This document shows positions 33,475-40,868 of a stretch of DNA of 40,868 nucleotides, one piece after another; position 1 is the first letter of the stretch, and the number at the start of each line of letters is the position of its first letter. The notes under the pieces were generated by a model. That model did not search any database and was not told where the DNA came from. It was given only the letters and a program-made list of their open reading frames with translations. The translations under genes and the position numbers were made by a program. This DNA is from Bacteroidota bacterium (GTDB lineage Bacteria; Bacteroidota; Bacteroidia; 2-12-FULL-35-15): assembly GCA_005772895.1 (NCBI GenBank), contig SXIH01000057.1:1-40868 (forward strand), in the 5' to 3' direction.

Positions 33475-36400
33475 TTATTGAACGGGAACCACCTTCTCTT
33501 CTTCAATATAGACAAGCAATCGCTCCGTTACTGTGTATCCCATTTGGCTCAACAAATCGGAATAGCCAATAATCTGTTCTTTGTGTTTTTTTCGCTCTTC
33601 TCCGGTTTTATAGTCGATAATTACAGCATTTTTGCCTTTTATTACTACTCTGTCCGGACGATATAATTCCCCGCTGGAAGTAACTATTTCTGCTTCGTTT
33701 TTAATCAATAAACCTTTTTCAAAATAGGCTTTCAATTGTGGTAATTCCAGTATTTTGCCAAGTGTATTTTTTAATTGAGTTTGCTCCTCGTTCGTTATAA
33801 GTCCTTCTGCGCACATCGAACTTAATGCCGGCTGAATATCTTCCGCTACTTTCACTTTTGCTAAAGCAGTGTGAACAATATTTCCATAATCTTTCTTTAC
33901 TTCTGCCATATTTGTATTCCAAATACTCGGAGCTGCAGCTCGCATTTTAATGCTTTCTCTCCAACGATTAGAGTTGAAAGATTTCAATTCATAATTCCCT
34001 GTTTCATTTATCACTTTCTTAGAAACATGATTCTTCACATTTCCAAAAGTGTAAATATTTTTTCCATCAACCCATTCGTTATTTAATTGATAATAATATG
34101 CCAACATATCACTCACCGATGAAAAATTTTCCGGTTTTTTACTTGGCATTCCCGCCAGTACGTACATACGTTCTTCTGCTCTTGTAAATCCAACATACAT
34201 CACATTTAAGTTATCCAATAAAGATTTATTTTGTTCGTCTTGATACAAATGAGCGAATTCTGTTTCTTCTAAATTTTTGTTTGTTGGAACAATTGCAGAT
34301 GATAATTTAGAAAGTTTTTCATTTTCTATATCAATCCACAAATTCTTTTTGCCACTTTTTTTCTCAGTATTTGAAAAAGGTAAAATAACTACCGGAAATT
34401 CCAACCCTTTGGAACGGTGAATAGTCATAATGTTCACAGCATCCATTCCTTGAGGAATAATCAAAGAAGCTTTTTCTTTTTTCTCTTCCCAATATTCAAT
34501 AAAGTCGTTCAGGTTATTATTTTTCTTTATGCTGTAATTCAACACTTCGTCTAAAAAGAGTTGTATATAAGCATTCGGAGTAGAATTCAATTTAAAAATT
34601 CTTACTAGTTCTTCACACAATTCATACAAAGCCATTTTTGAAAGATGTGTAACACTAAACTCAAAATTTGCATTTTTCAAAATAGCACTTATTCCAGTTC
34701 TATTTTGCAATGTTTCATCCAAAGTTGTTGTAGAAACTAATTTAGCAGCTAACAAATATTCCAAAATTTCTGTTTGGATAATTGTATCACTTGTGTTTGA
34801 CAAATATTTTAATAAGGAATGTAAAAAATTAATTTCAGTTGAATTGTTTAACAATAATGAATCTGATGAGATGACAGCTATTCCGTTTTCCGTTAAATAA
34901 TTGGCAATATCGCTTCCATCGGTGTTTTTGCGGACAAGTATAGAAATATCTTTCAACTGGTAATTGTCTGCAATCAACTGATGAATCAATTCCAACGTTC
35001 TTTCTTTGTTTTGATTACGGAATTCTTCTTTCTCTCCTGCTAAAAATTCAACTTGCACAAATCCTCCAGTGTTTTCCGGATTAAATCCTTGCTCCAAACC
35101 TTCATAAATAGTCTGGAATTTCTCATTTAGTTTTCCGGAAAGAGTTCTGAAAACAGAATTATTGAATTCAATTACTTCCCTTTTGCTACGATAATTTTTA
35201 TCCAACATTTGCGGAATGTGATTGCGAATCAAAGCCTCTTCACGTTCTAATACCAAAGGATTATCGTTATGCTTAAATACATTTGGCAACATGGCAAATT
35301 GTTCCACTTCTCCTCCACGCCATCTGTAAATAGCTTGTTTCCCGTCACCAACTAACATAGTAAAATGACCGTTTGCCAAGGAATTATCAATCAAAGGCAA
35401 TAAATTTTGAAATTGCATCACCGATGTATCTTGAAATTCATCTATCAAGTAATTATTATATCGTTCACCTAATCTTTCATAGATAAAAGGAATAGGCTCA
35501 TTTAAAACAATCTTAGAAATCATTTTATTGAATTCGGAAATATGCAGAATGTTATTTTGAGTTTTATATTCAGTCAATAGTTTCTCTATCTCATTTAATA
35601 CAGCCAAGGAATAAATATTTTTACTGATGAGAGAAAATAAAACATAATCAGAATGAGATTTGTCTTTCAACTCTTGAATTTTCGAAAAGCAATCCAATAA
35701 AGTTGATTTTATGCCTTCGATAGCAGCTTTTGCATCTGCACTAATTTTCCCGCCATTCCATTTATCATCCCCGGTGGTTGTTTGAACATGACTATTAGGT
35801 TTAATATAATCCATCCGACCCTTACCCAGCTTTTCGAAATAAGCAAAAATCCCTTTGTCACTATAGTAGAAATCTTTACTGGTCAATCCTGTTTTTTTAA
35901 TCAATTCCGATGCTTTTATTGCTTCAGCAGAAACCATTGATTCAAATTGTTTCATTTCTTTAAACAAGACATCTTTTATTTCAAAAAAGTCATCTACTGA
36001 AAGATGTTTTAATTTTTCGATATGAAGGGCACCTTCTTCATCCAATAAATTTTTAGCAAATACTTTTAAATCGTTTTCAATGTGCCAATTTTTTTCATCA
36101 TCGGTTTTGCTTTCTGCAAATTCCACCAATGCTTTGGTCAAACGTACATCATTTCCAATTTGCGCCAATAATAAATCAATGGCTTGAGTCAATAATTTTT
36201 CATCATCCATCTCAATTTCAAAACTCATAGGAATTTTTAAATCGAAAGCAAATGTGCGGACAACCTTGTGAACAAAAGCATCAATAGTTCCAATTGCAAA
36301 ATCAGAATAGTTATGGAGAATAGCAGTTAAAACATTTAATGCTCTTTTACGAATAATTTTATCATCTAAAACTCCTGCGGCATTTAATTTCTTATGCTTC

Positions 36401-36660
36401 TTTAGTTCAACCAATAAATTTTTTGTCCCACTTGAAACAGTAGTATAATCTTCTTCAGAAAGTTCTTTTAAAGCTTTTATAATCCGCTCCTTCATTTCAG
36501 CAGCAGCTTTGTTGGTAAATGTAACCGCTAAAATATGTTTATAAGCCTGTGGAGGCTCAGAAGGATCGTTCAATGCCAAAGCCAAATACTCTTTCACCAA
36601 TGTAAAGGTCTTGCCGGAGCCGGCAGAAGATTTATAAATAGTAAAATTTTTGTCTGACAT
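33475..36660 (-). CDS. AddA-like UvrD-type helicase-nuclease
   Basis: This 1061-residue helicase-nuclease is the likely partner of the AddB-like protein. Superfamily 1 motifs are in order: Walker A AGSGKT (13-18), DEFQDTS, GDGKQAIYRWRGGE, IMTIHRSKGLEFPVV and VGFTRAEERMYV. The C-terminal RecB-family nuclease domain keeps YRPDRVV and VIIDYKTGE with a later QIIGYSDLL. Both nucleases of an AddAB pair are therefore apparently intact. I chose ATG 36660 (MSDKNFTIYKSS); the frame runs 11 codons further upstream without a family match. Confidence 0.87.
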   Translation of the reverse strand: MSDKNFTIYKSSAGSGKTFTLVKEYLALALNDPSEPPQAYKHILAVTFTNKAAAEMKERIIKALKELSEEDYTTVSSGTKNLLVELKKHKKLNAAGVLDDKIIRKRALNVLTAILHNYSDFAIGTIDAFVHKVVRTFAFDLKIPMSFEIEMDDEKLLTQAIDLLLAQIGNDVRLTKALVEFAESKTDDEKNWHIENDLKVFAKNLLDEEGALHIEKLKHLSVDDFFEIKDVLFKEMKQFESMVSAEAIKASELIKKTGLTSKDFYYSDKGIFAYFEKLGKGRMDYIKPNSHVQTTTGDDKWNGGKISADAKAAIEGIKSTLLDCFSKIQELKDKSHSDYVLFSLISKNIYSLAVLNEIEKLLTEYKTQNNILHISEFNKMISKIVLNEPIPFIYERLGERYNNYLIDEFQDTSVMQFQNLLPLIDNSLANGHFTMLVGDGKQAIYRWRGGEVEQFAMLPNVFKHNDNPLVLEREEALIRNHIPQMLDKNYRSKREVIEFNNSVFRTLSGKLNEKFQTIYEGLEQGFNPENTGGFVQVEFLAGEKEEFRNQNKERTLELIHQLIADNYQLKDISILVRKNTDGSDIANYLTENGIAVISSDSLLLNNSTEINFLHSLLKYLSNTSDTIIQTEILEYLLAAKLVSTTTLDETLQNRTGISAILKNANFEFSVTHLSKMALYELCEELVRIFKLNSTPNAYIQLFLDEVLNYSIKKNNNLNDFIEYWEEKKEKASLIIPQGMDAVNIMTIHRSKGLEFPVVILPFSNTEKKSGKKNLWIDIENEKLSKLSSAIVPTNKNLEETEFAHLYQDEQNKSLLDNLNVMYVGFTRAEERMYVLAGMPSKKPENFSSVSDMLAYYYQLNNEWVDGKNIYTFGNVKNHVSKKVINETGNYELKSFNSNRWRESIKMRAAAPSIWNTNMAEVKKDYGNIVHTALAKVKVAEDIQPALSSMCAEGLITNEEQTQLKNTLGKILELPQLKAYFEKGLLIKNEAEIVTSSGELYRPDRVVIKGKNAVIIDYKTGEERKKHKEQIIGYSDLLSQMGYTVTERLLVYIEEEKVVPVQ

Positions 36661-36725
36661 ATAAACTCTTATTGAATATTGCAAATTACACAATAAATCC
36701 TTATTTTTATTTAAAATTAATCCAC

Positions 36726-38303
36726 ATGAAAAAACTATTTACTCTCATAGTTTTATTTCTTTCCCTTACATCCACATCTTTTTCGCAATTAGAGTATAAA
36801 GATGTAGCAGGAATATTTTATAACAGATGTACTTCTTGTCATCATACCGGAGGAGGGGCACCCTTTTCATTAATGAGTTACTCAGAAACGCTTCCTCAAA
36901 TTTGGAGTATTGATTTTGCACTCAACAATAACATTATGCCTCCTTGGCCGGCTGATACAACATACAGACGATTTGCAAGAGAACATATCATCACACAATC
37001 AGAAAAAAATGCCATTTTAAGTTGGATCAGCACTGCTGCATTGCCGGGTGATACAACGCTTGCTCCTGCCCCGCCAACTTATTCTCAATACAAACTTACG
37101 CCTCCACCTGATTTGGTAGTTCAAATTCCAACCTTTACAAGTAATGCAACTTCTACTGACGATGCATATAATCTTTTTGCACTTCCATCCGGATTAGTTT
37201 CAAACAGAATCATAAGAGCAGTAGAAATTGTTCCGGGAAATGGCGGCATTGTTCATCATGTAAGTGTTGGTGCCGATACAACTGCAACTACCAGCAACGA
37301 TTTGTCTGGAAGCGCTTTCACCTTTCCAGCAAATATTGGAATTGGCGGTTTTATTCCTGGATCCGAGCCAATCGTATTTCCAAATTCTACTATTTTAAAG
37401 ATGGGAATTAGTTTAAAGGCAGGTTCGCAAATTTTATTGCAAATTCATTATCCGGCTGGTAGTGGCGGACAACAAGATAGCACACAAGTACGTTTTTATT
37501 TTTATCCTATTGGAACAACTGGTGTACGTGAAGTTTATTCATTTGCTCCTTTGCAAGATTGGAATTATTGGATGATGCCCGGTGAAATAAAAACCGTAAC
37601 TGCCGATACTGCTTTGCTGGATTGGTTACCGCTTTCTATTTTTAGTTCATTGCCTCACGCTCATAAAATTTGTACCGACATTTTGAATTATGCATACGCA
37701 GATACAACTCTTACAGGTGGAGCTCCTGATACTATTCCTCTGATGAGAATTAACGACTGGCAATTTCATTGGCAATTTTATTATTACTATCGTAATCTTG
37801 TCAAAATTCCTATGAATTACAGATACCACGGAGTTCATATTTATGATAACTCTTCGTCCAATCCAAATAATCCATTTAGTCCGCCTCAACTTATTATTCC
37901 GGGTGTAAACTCAAATGATGAAATGTTTTATGATTCATTTCAGATAATGGCTTATTATCCGGGAGATGAAAATATAAATATTGATTCTTTGCTTTCAGTT
38001 GATCCACTTTTAACAGCTTCTATTAATGAAACGGTGATAATAAACCCCTGGACGTATTCTTTTGCTTATCCGAATCCATTCAATCAGAAAACTACTATTC
38101 AAATTGTAAGCAATCAAAATCAATCTACCGATGATTACAAATTGAAAATCATTGATGCAACCGGAAAGGAAGTTAAACCATTAATTGAGAAAAAAGAAAA
38201 CGCATTTGAAGTAAGCAAATCAAACTTAGCACCCGGAATTTATTTTTATCAAATTAGTACTAATAAAAATGGCATATCGACTGGAAAAATAATTGTTAAT
38301 TAG
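36726..38303 (+). CDS. Secreted cytochrome c / PHM-like copper monooxygenase fusion with T9SS tail
   Basis: This 525-residue protein has a signal peptide (1-20). A small cytochrome c-like domain carries one heme site, CTSCH (Cys35, Cys38, His39), with MPPW (71-74) as the usual distal Met. The segment 125-420 resembles copper type II ascorbate-dependent (PHM/DBH-like) monooxygenases: HH at 177-178, His241 in QIHYPAG, H311-A-H313 and Met400 in NDEMFYDSFQIMAYYPG. These could supply two copper sites. Residues 440-525 are a T9SS type A sorting domain (YPNPFNQKT, LAPGIYFYQI). The substrate is unknown. ATG 36726 gives a proper signal peptide; the upstream TTG frame does not. Confidence 0.8.
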   Translation: MKKLFTLIVLFLSLTSTSFSQLEYKDVAGIFYNRCTSCHHTGGGAPFSLMSYSETLPQIWSIDFALNNNIMPPWPADTTYRRFAREHIITQSEKNAILSWISTAALPGDTTLAPAPPTYSQYKLTPPPDLVVQIPTFTSNATSTDDAYNLFALPSGLVSNRIIRAVEIVPGNGGIVHHVSVGADTTATTSNDLSGSAFTFPANIGIGGFIPGSEPIVFPNSTILKMGISLKAGSQILLQIHYPAGSGGQQDSTQVRFYFYPIGTTGVREVYSFAPLQDWNYWMMPGEIKTVTADTALLDWLPLSIFSSLPHAHKICTDILNYAYADTTLTGGAPDTIPLMRINDWQFHWQFYYYYRNLVKIPMNYRYHGVHIYDNSSSNPNNPFSPPQLIIPGVNSNDEMFYDSFQIMAYYPGDENINIDSLLSVDPLLTASINETVIINPWTYSFAYPNPFNQKTTIQIVSNQNQSTDDYKLKIIDATGKEVKPLIEKKENAFEVSKSNLAPGIYFYQISTNKNGISTGKIIVN

Positions 38304-38340
38304 TGAAGTATAGATTTAACTATTCAAAAAACTAAACAAC

Positions 38341-38673
38341 ATGAAAGTATTATCTATTTCAGGATTCGTCCTCAGCATTTTATCTTTTATCACAGGAATC
38401 TATTTACAATTTGTACTGGTTCCTGCTGCTGAATCTCTCGAAGATTCATTAAATACAGGATTCTCAGATGAAATGACAAGCATGATGTTATATGCAGCAC
38501 ATGAAGCAAAAGTAAACACAGGAATGAATTTAGTGATTGCTGGTGGATTGGCTTTGCTATTATGCTCCATTCCTGCTTTTAAAACAAAAAATAAACTTGC
38601 TATAACCGGAGGTTTACTTTCTCTTGTTGCATTAATTATAGGATTAATGCACGGCACTCACATGTTTTCTTAA
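38341..38673 (+). CDS. Small membrane protein with three helices, unknown
   Basis: I do not recognise this 110-residue protein. It has hydrophobic segments at about 4-25, 61-78 and 85-105. The loop between the first and second (SLEDSLNTGFSDEMTSMMLYAAHEAK) faces one side and is acidic. The last residues are MHGTHMFS. It begins 37 bp after the cytochrome/PHM fusion and may be co-transcribed. Its stop codon overlaps the stop of the gene on the other strand (shared TTAA). Confidence 0.6.
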   Translation: MKVLSISGFVLSILSFITGIYLQFVLVPAAESLEDSLNTGFSDEMTSMMLYAAHEAKVNTGMNLVIAGGLALLLCSIPAFKTKNKLAITGGLLSLVALIIGLMHGTHMFS

Positions 38674-39575
38674 GAAGTGGTTTTTCTCTTTTCCTGAATT
38701 CTTTCTTTTAAGGTTTTCCATGGCTTTATTGGATAACTTGAGAAGAAAAAAGACCCTCCATGTTTTTTTCCTTTATATCCTAATCCTAAAAATACTCCAA
38801 CAGTAATGTATTGGAAATTTTTAGTGATTTGAAAATCTGTTGAACTCTCTACATTAGTAACACCCTGAGTATGCACAATTTTACCATTTCCTGAAACATT
38901 CATGGAAGCGACTTCTAATTTTATTCCTAAATTATTGTATATTGAAGATACAGAACCATCATTGGAAAAGGCATCTGCAAAATATTTGTATCTGATCCCA
39001 ACAACATATCCAGTAGTTTTTAAAGAATTGAAAGAAAAATCGTTGATATAAAAATTGTTTGATAAATTATCCTTGAATGCAAATTTTCCATGTGGAAATC
39101 TTCCCTTTCCTATTCCATAACCGACATAAGGCTGAAGGTATTTACTTTTTGTAAGTCTGATATTCCCACCCAAACTAAGTCGCAAATAATTTAAATTGTA
39201 ATCACCATATGAAAAAGCTTCACTGCTCTGATACTTTGGTTCAGCCTGAATAAAATAATTGCTATTACTGGATTTAATCTCAGAAACGATTTTTTTGTAA
39301 TCAGCTTGGTATTTATCATGTGTATACTCAACACCTAGCATAACTTTATTAAAAAAATAGGTTTGCAATCCAAACTGAACATTTGTTCCATGTTTTTTTG
39401 CATTGTTCATGAAAATGTCTGCTCTCTCAGGAAGTGCTTCTATATTATTGGTATTACCAAACACAAGTCCCCCTTCAAGTATTGCTTCAAAACGAATTTT
39501 CTGAAGCTTTACAGTATCTACCTGCGCAAAAGCAACATTTGAAAAAATAAAACTTATAAAAATAACTTGTCTCAT
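38670..39575 (-). CDS. Outer-membrane beta-barrel protein, unknown
   Basis: This 301-residue protein has a signal peptide (about 1-18, SNVAFAQ) and repeated amphipathic strands such as FEAILEGGLVFGNTN, VMLGVEYTHDKYQADYKK, LSLGGNIRLTKSKYLQPYVGYGIGKG and YITVGVFLGLGYKG. This is the usual look of an outer-membrane barrel. ATG 39575 gives the signal peptide; the longer frame does not. The ATG shares one base with the stop of the upstream lipoprotein gene (TAATG), so the two are coupled. Confidence 0.65.
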   Translation of the reverse strand: MRQVIFISFIFSNVAFAQVDTVKLQKIRFEAILEGGLVFGNTNNIEALPERADIFMNNAKKHGTNVQFGLQTYFFNKVMLGVEYTHDKYQADYKKIVSEIKSSNSNYFIQAEPKYQSSEAFSYGDYNLNYLRLSLGGNIRLTKSKYLQPYVGYGIGKGRFPHGKFAFKDNLSNNFYINDFSFNSLKTTGYVVGIRYKYFADAFSNDGSVSSIYNNLGIKLEVASMNVSGNGKIVHTQGVTNVESSTDFQITKNFQYITVGVFLGLGYKGKKHGGSFFFSSYPIKPWKTLKERIQEKRKTTS

Positions 39576-40147
39576 TAATAAAGCTTTATCAATGTTGTTG
39601 AATCTTTCCAAATTCCTTCATCTTTTATGGTTAGCTCCACATAAAATTTACGATAAACCAAATTATCGGGAGGATGAATTAAAAGTAAATCGGCATACTC
39701 AGGAAAATTATTTTCTGCATAATCCTCATTATATCTAGCTGTTGGCTCTATGGTTCCATCATATCCAATTGGCTCACTCACATGCATATAATTTCCGGCC
39801 AAATAAACAAAATAGTTATTCATATTGCTACCGGCAGGATGCATGATGTCAAATGAATCGGAGCTAGTGATTTTTATTTTTACTATTGGATTTAACACTC
39901 TTACAGAACTTTCGTAAGTATCAAAATATCTTCCTTTGCGGGATACTTCTACAGGGTGTAGATTTAATCGAAGTACATAGACTTCATTTCTGATAGAATC
40001 AGAATTGATAACCATAGGCATGCCCGGTGATGAGTCTGCATTTTTTAAATCGAGACTCGTAAATCTATACGTTACATATTCATCTCCTTCACAAGATGAA
40101 AAAAGAATCAAAGCAACAAATGAAAAAACAAAAAGGAAAGGTTTCAT
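39575..40147 (-). CDS. Lipoprotein of unknown function
   Basis: This 190-residue protein has a signal peptide and lipobox (LFSSC, Cys19). The body has RFTSLDLKNADSS and SDSIRNEVYVLRLNLHPVEV, reminiscent of DUF5034-like Bacteroidota lipoproteins, and a C-terminal FYVELTIKDEGIWKDST strand. The family call is uncertain. It is translationally coupled to the barrel protein downstream, suggesting the two work together at the outer membrane. Confidence 0.6.
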   Translation of the reverse strand: MKPFLFVFSFVALILFSSCEGDEYVTYRFTSLDLKNADSSPGMPMVINSDSIRNEVYVLRLNLHPVEVSRKGRYFDTYESSVRVLNPIVKIKITSSDSFDIMHPAGSNMNNYFVYLAGNYMHVSEPIGYDGTIEPTARYNEDYAENNFPEYADLLLIHPPDNLVYRKFYVELTIKDEGIWKDSTTLIKLY

Positions 40148-40188
40148 TTAAAACTTCTTTAGCAGAGAAGTAAATTTACTAAAACTAA

Positions 40189-40222
40189 AGCAAATAAAAA
40201 ATCCAGACGATAAATGTCTGGA
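40189..40222 (-). terminator. Intrinsic terminator of the cysteine-rich protein gene
   Basis: On the minus strand ATCCAGAC and GTCTGGAT form an 8-bp stem with a 6-nt loop, followed by a T-rich tract. It lies 24 bp past the stop at 40246. Confidence 0.85.
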
Positions 40223-40245
40223 TTCATAAAATATTTTTTGTTTAA

Positions 40246-40854
40246 TTAATGATGCTTTGCGCAAGACTCACCGCATGATTTCATACACTCTTCTTTAGAT
40301 TTACAACCTTTTTTGCATCCTTCCATACAACCTTTATCTCCTTCACCTGAACAAGCTTTTCCGTGAGCTGCTGCTTTGTCTTTGCAACAAGCTTTTGGAG
40401 CTTCTGCTTCGTGACCTTTGCAACAAGCCTTCGCTTCACCTCCACCAGCATGTTTTACACACATAGCTTTTTCTTCCGGAGAACATTTTACAGAATCGCA
40501 ATATTTAGCACATTCTTCTTTGCTCATGCTCATGCATTTTTTCATATCGCATTTCGGACCAACAAATTTTCCGTCAGCACCGTACATGCTCATGCAATAT
40601 GCTTTTTCCTCAGGAGAACAACCAGTTGAATCACACATTGCAGCGCATTGTTCTTTTGTCATTGATGCGCATTTAGTCATGTCGCATACATTTCCACTAT
40701 CGTGACAAGCTTCCATTTCAGCACCATGTCCTTCGCAACATTCCATATGAGTTGTTTCACCTTCGCAACCCATTCCAGCTTCAGCAGTATTTACCGCAAT
40801 GTATGGAGCGATAACCAATGAAACGATAGACATTAATTTAATCAAGATATTCAT
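40246..40854 (-). CDS. Cysteine-rich secreted protein with internal repeats
   Basis: This 202-residue protein has a signal peptide (about 1-25, ending TAEA) and then 27 cysteines in about 175 residues. Two copies of a ~30-residue unit are clear: CDMTKCASMTKEQCAAMC and CDMKKCMSMSKEECAKYC, each followed by a CSPEEKAxC segment. The C-terminal part has CC pairs (KACCKGHE, KACCKDK) and ends in His. I know no named family. Metal binding or disulfide-rich surface packing are both possible. The start lies 14 bp from the window edge. Confidence 0.7.
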   Translation of the reverse strand: MNILIKLMSIVSLVIAPYIAVNTAEAGMGCEGETTHMECCEGHGAEMEACHDSGNVCDMTKCASMTKEQCAAMCDSTGCSPEEKAYCMSMYGADGKFVGPKCDMKKCMSMSKEECAKYCDSVKCSPEEKAMCVKHAGGGEAKACCKGHEAEAPKACCKDKAAAHGKACSGEGDKGCMEGCKKGCKSKEECMKSCGESCAKHH

Positions 40855-40868
40855 TGACGGACCAGAAG

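Noticed and set aside
27230..36660. Defence island around the AddA/AddB-like genes
   Set aside because: The neighbours are a housekeeping peptidase and hypothetical secreted proteins; no restriction, toxin or CBASS-type gene is seen.
40363..40705. Two open frames antisense to the cysteine-rich gene
   Set aside because: They mirror the repeats of the real gene and lack independent coding features.

Overview
The window is an AT-rich chromosomal stretch of a member of the Bacteroidota. Three lines of evidence support this. Three proteins end in type IX secretion system (T9SS) type A sorting domains (7884-10685, 16542-17618, 36726-38303). Several genes are preceded by the Bacteroidota promoter pattern TTTG-N19/20-TAnnTTTG. 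The order nusB - DUF1573 lipoprotein - yajC - YbbR-like - coaE is typical of the phylum. I cannot name a genus. I see no tRNA, rRNA, CRISPR array, transposase or phage gene, and no gene-free stretch longer than 300 bases.

Layout. 1-4409 (minus): coaE (cut by the window edge), a YbbR-like protein, yajC, a DUF1573 lipoprotein, nusB and leucine dehydrogenase. 4586-7195 (plus): an ABC exporter, a PUR-alpha-like nucleic-acid-binding protein and a small membrane protein. 7197-11206 (minus): a DUF5698/DUF2179 membrane protein, a large T9SS-exported BNR-repeat protein and a YkgJ-type cysteine-cluster protein. 11257-15246 (plus): a glycerophosphodiester phosphodiesterase, then pntA-pntB. 15325-20633 (plus): an accessory cluster with five SRPBCC/AHSA1-like domains, a DUF1801 protein, a DUF1905 protein, a T9SS hydrolase and an ArsR repressor. 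One SRPBCC protein is fused to a VOC domain. The ArsR gene has a clear operator lying directly on its promoter. 20748-24445: a PBP4-type D,D-carboxypeptidase, mqnE of the futalosine menaquinone route, and an OmpR-type response regulator. 24446-27229: an ECF sigma factor operon with two small envelope proteins, facing an outer-membrane lipoprotein/YdcF operon. 27230-36660: AddB- and AddA-like recombination subunits separated by an M13 peptidase and two hypothetical genes. 36726-40854: a secreted cytochrome c/PHM-like copper monooxygenase fusion, envelope proteins of unknown role, and a very cysteine-rich secreted protein.

The strongest biological leads are three. The first is the 525-residue cytochrome c + PHM-like protein, which keeps the full set of candidate copper ligands. 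The second is the ArsR-controlled SRPBCC/VOC cluster, which has been interrupted by a 143-bp MITE-like element. The third is a set of short palindromic repeats of the form CCCGA-N-TCGGG. These sit inside other repeats, inside a terminator hairpin and, in one case, inside the coding sequence of a signal peptide.

Regulatory layout is compact. Several genes start only 4-7 nt after their -7 box, and four of six convergent gene pairs have stop codons that abut or overlap. All family assignments rest on recognised motifs and general family knowledge; no database search was run.
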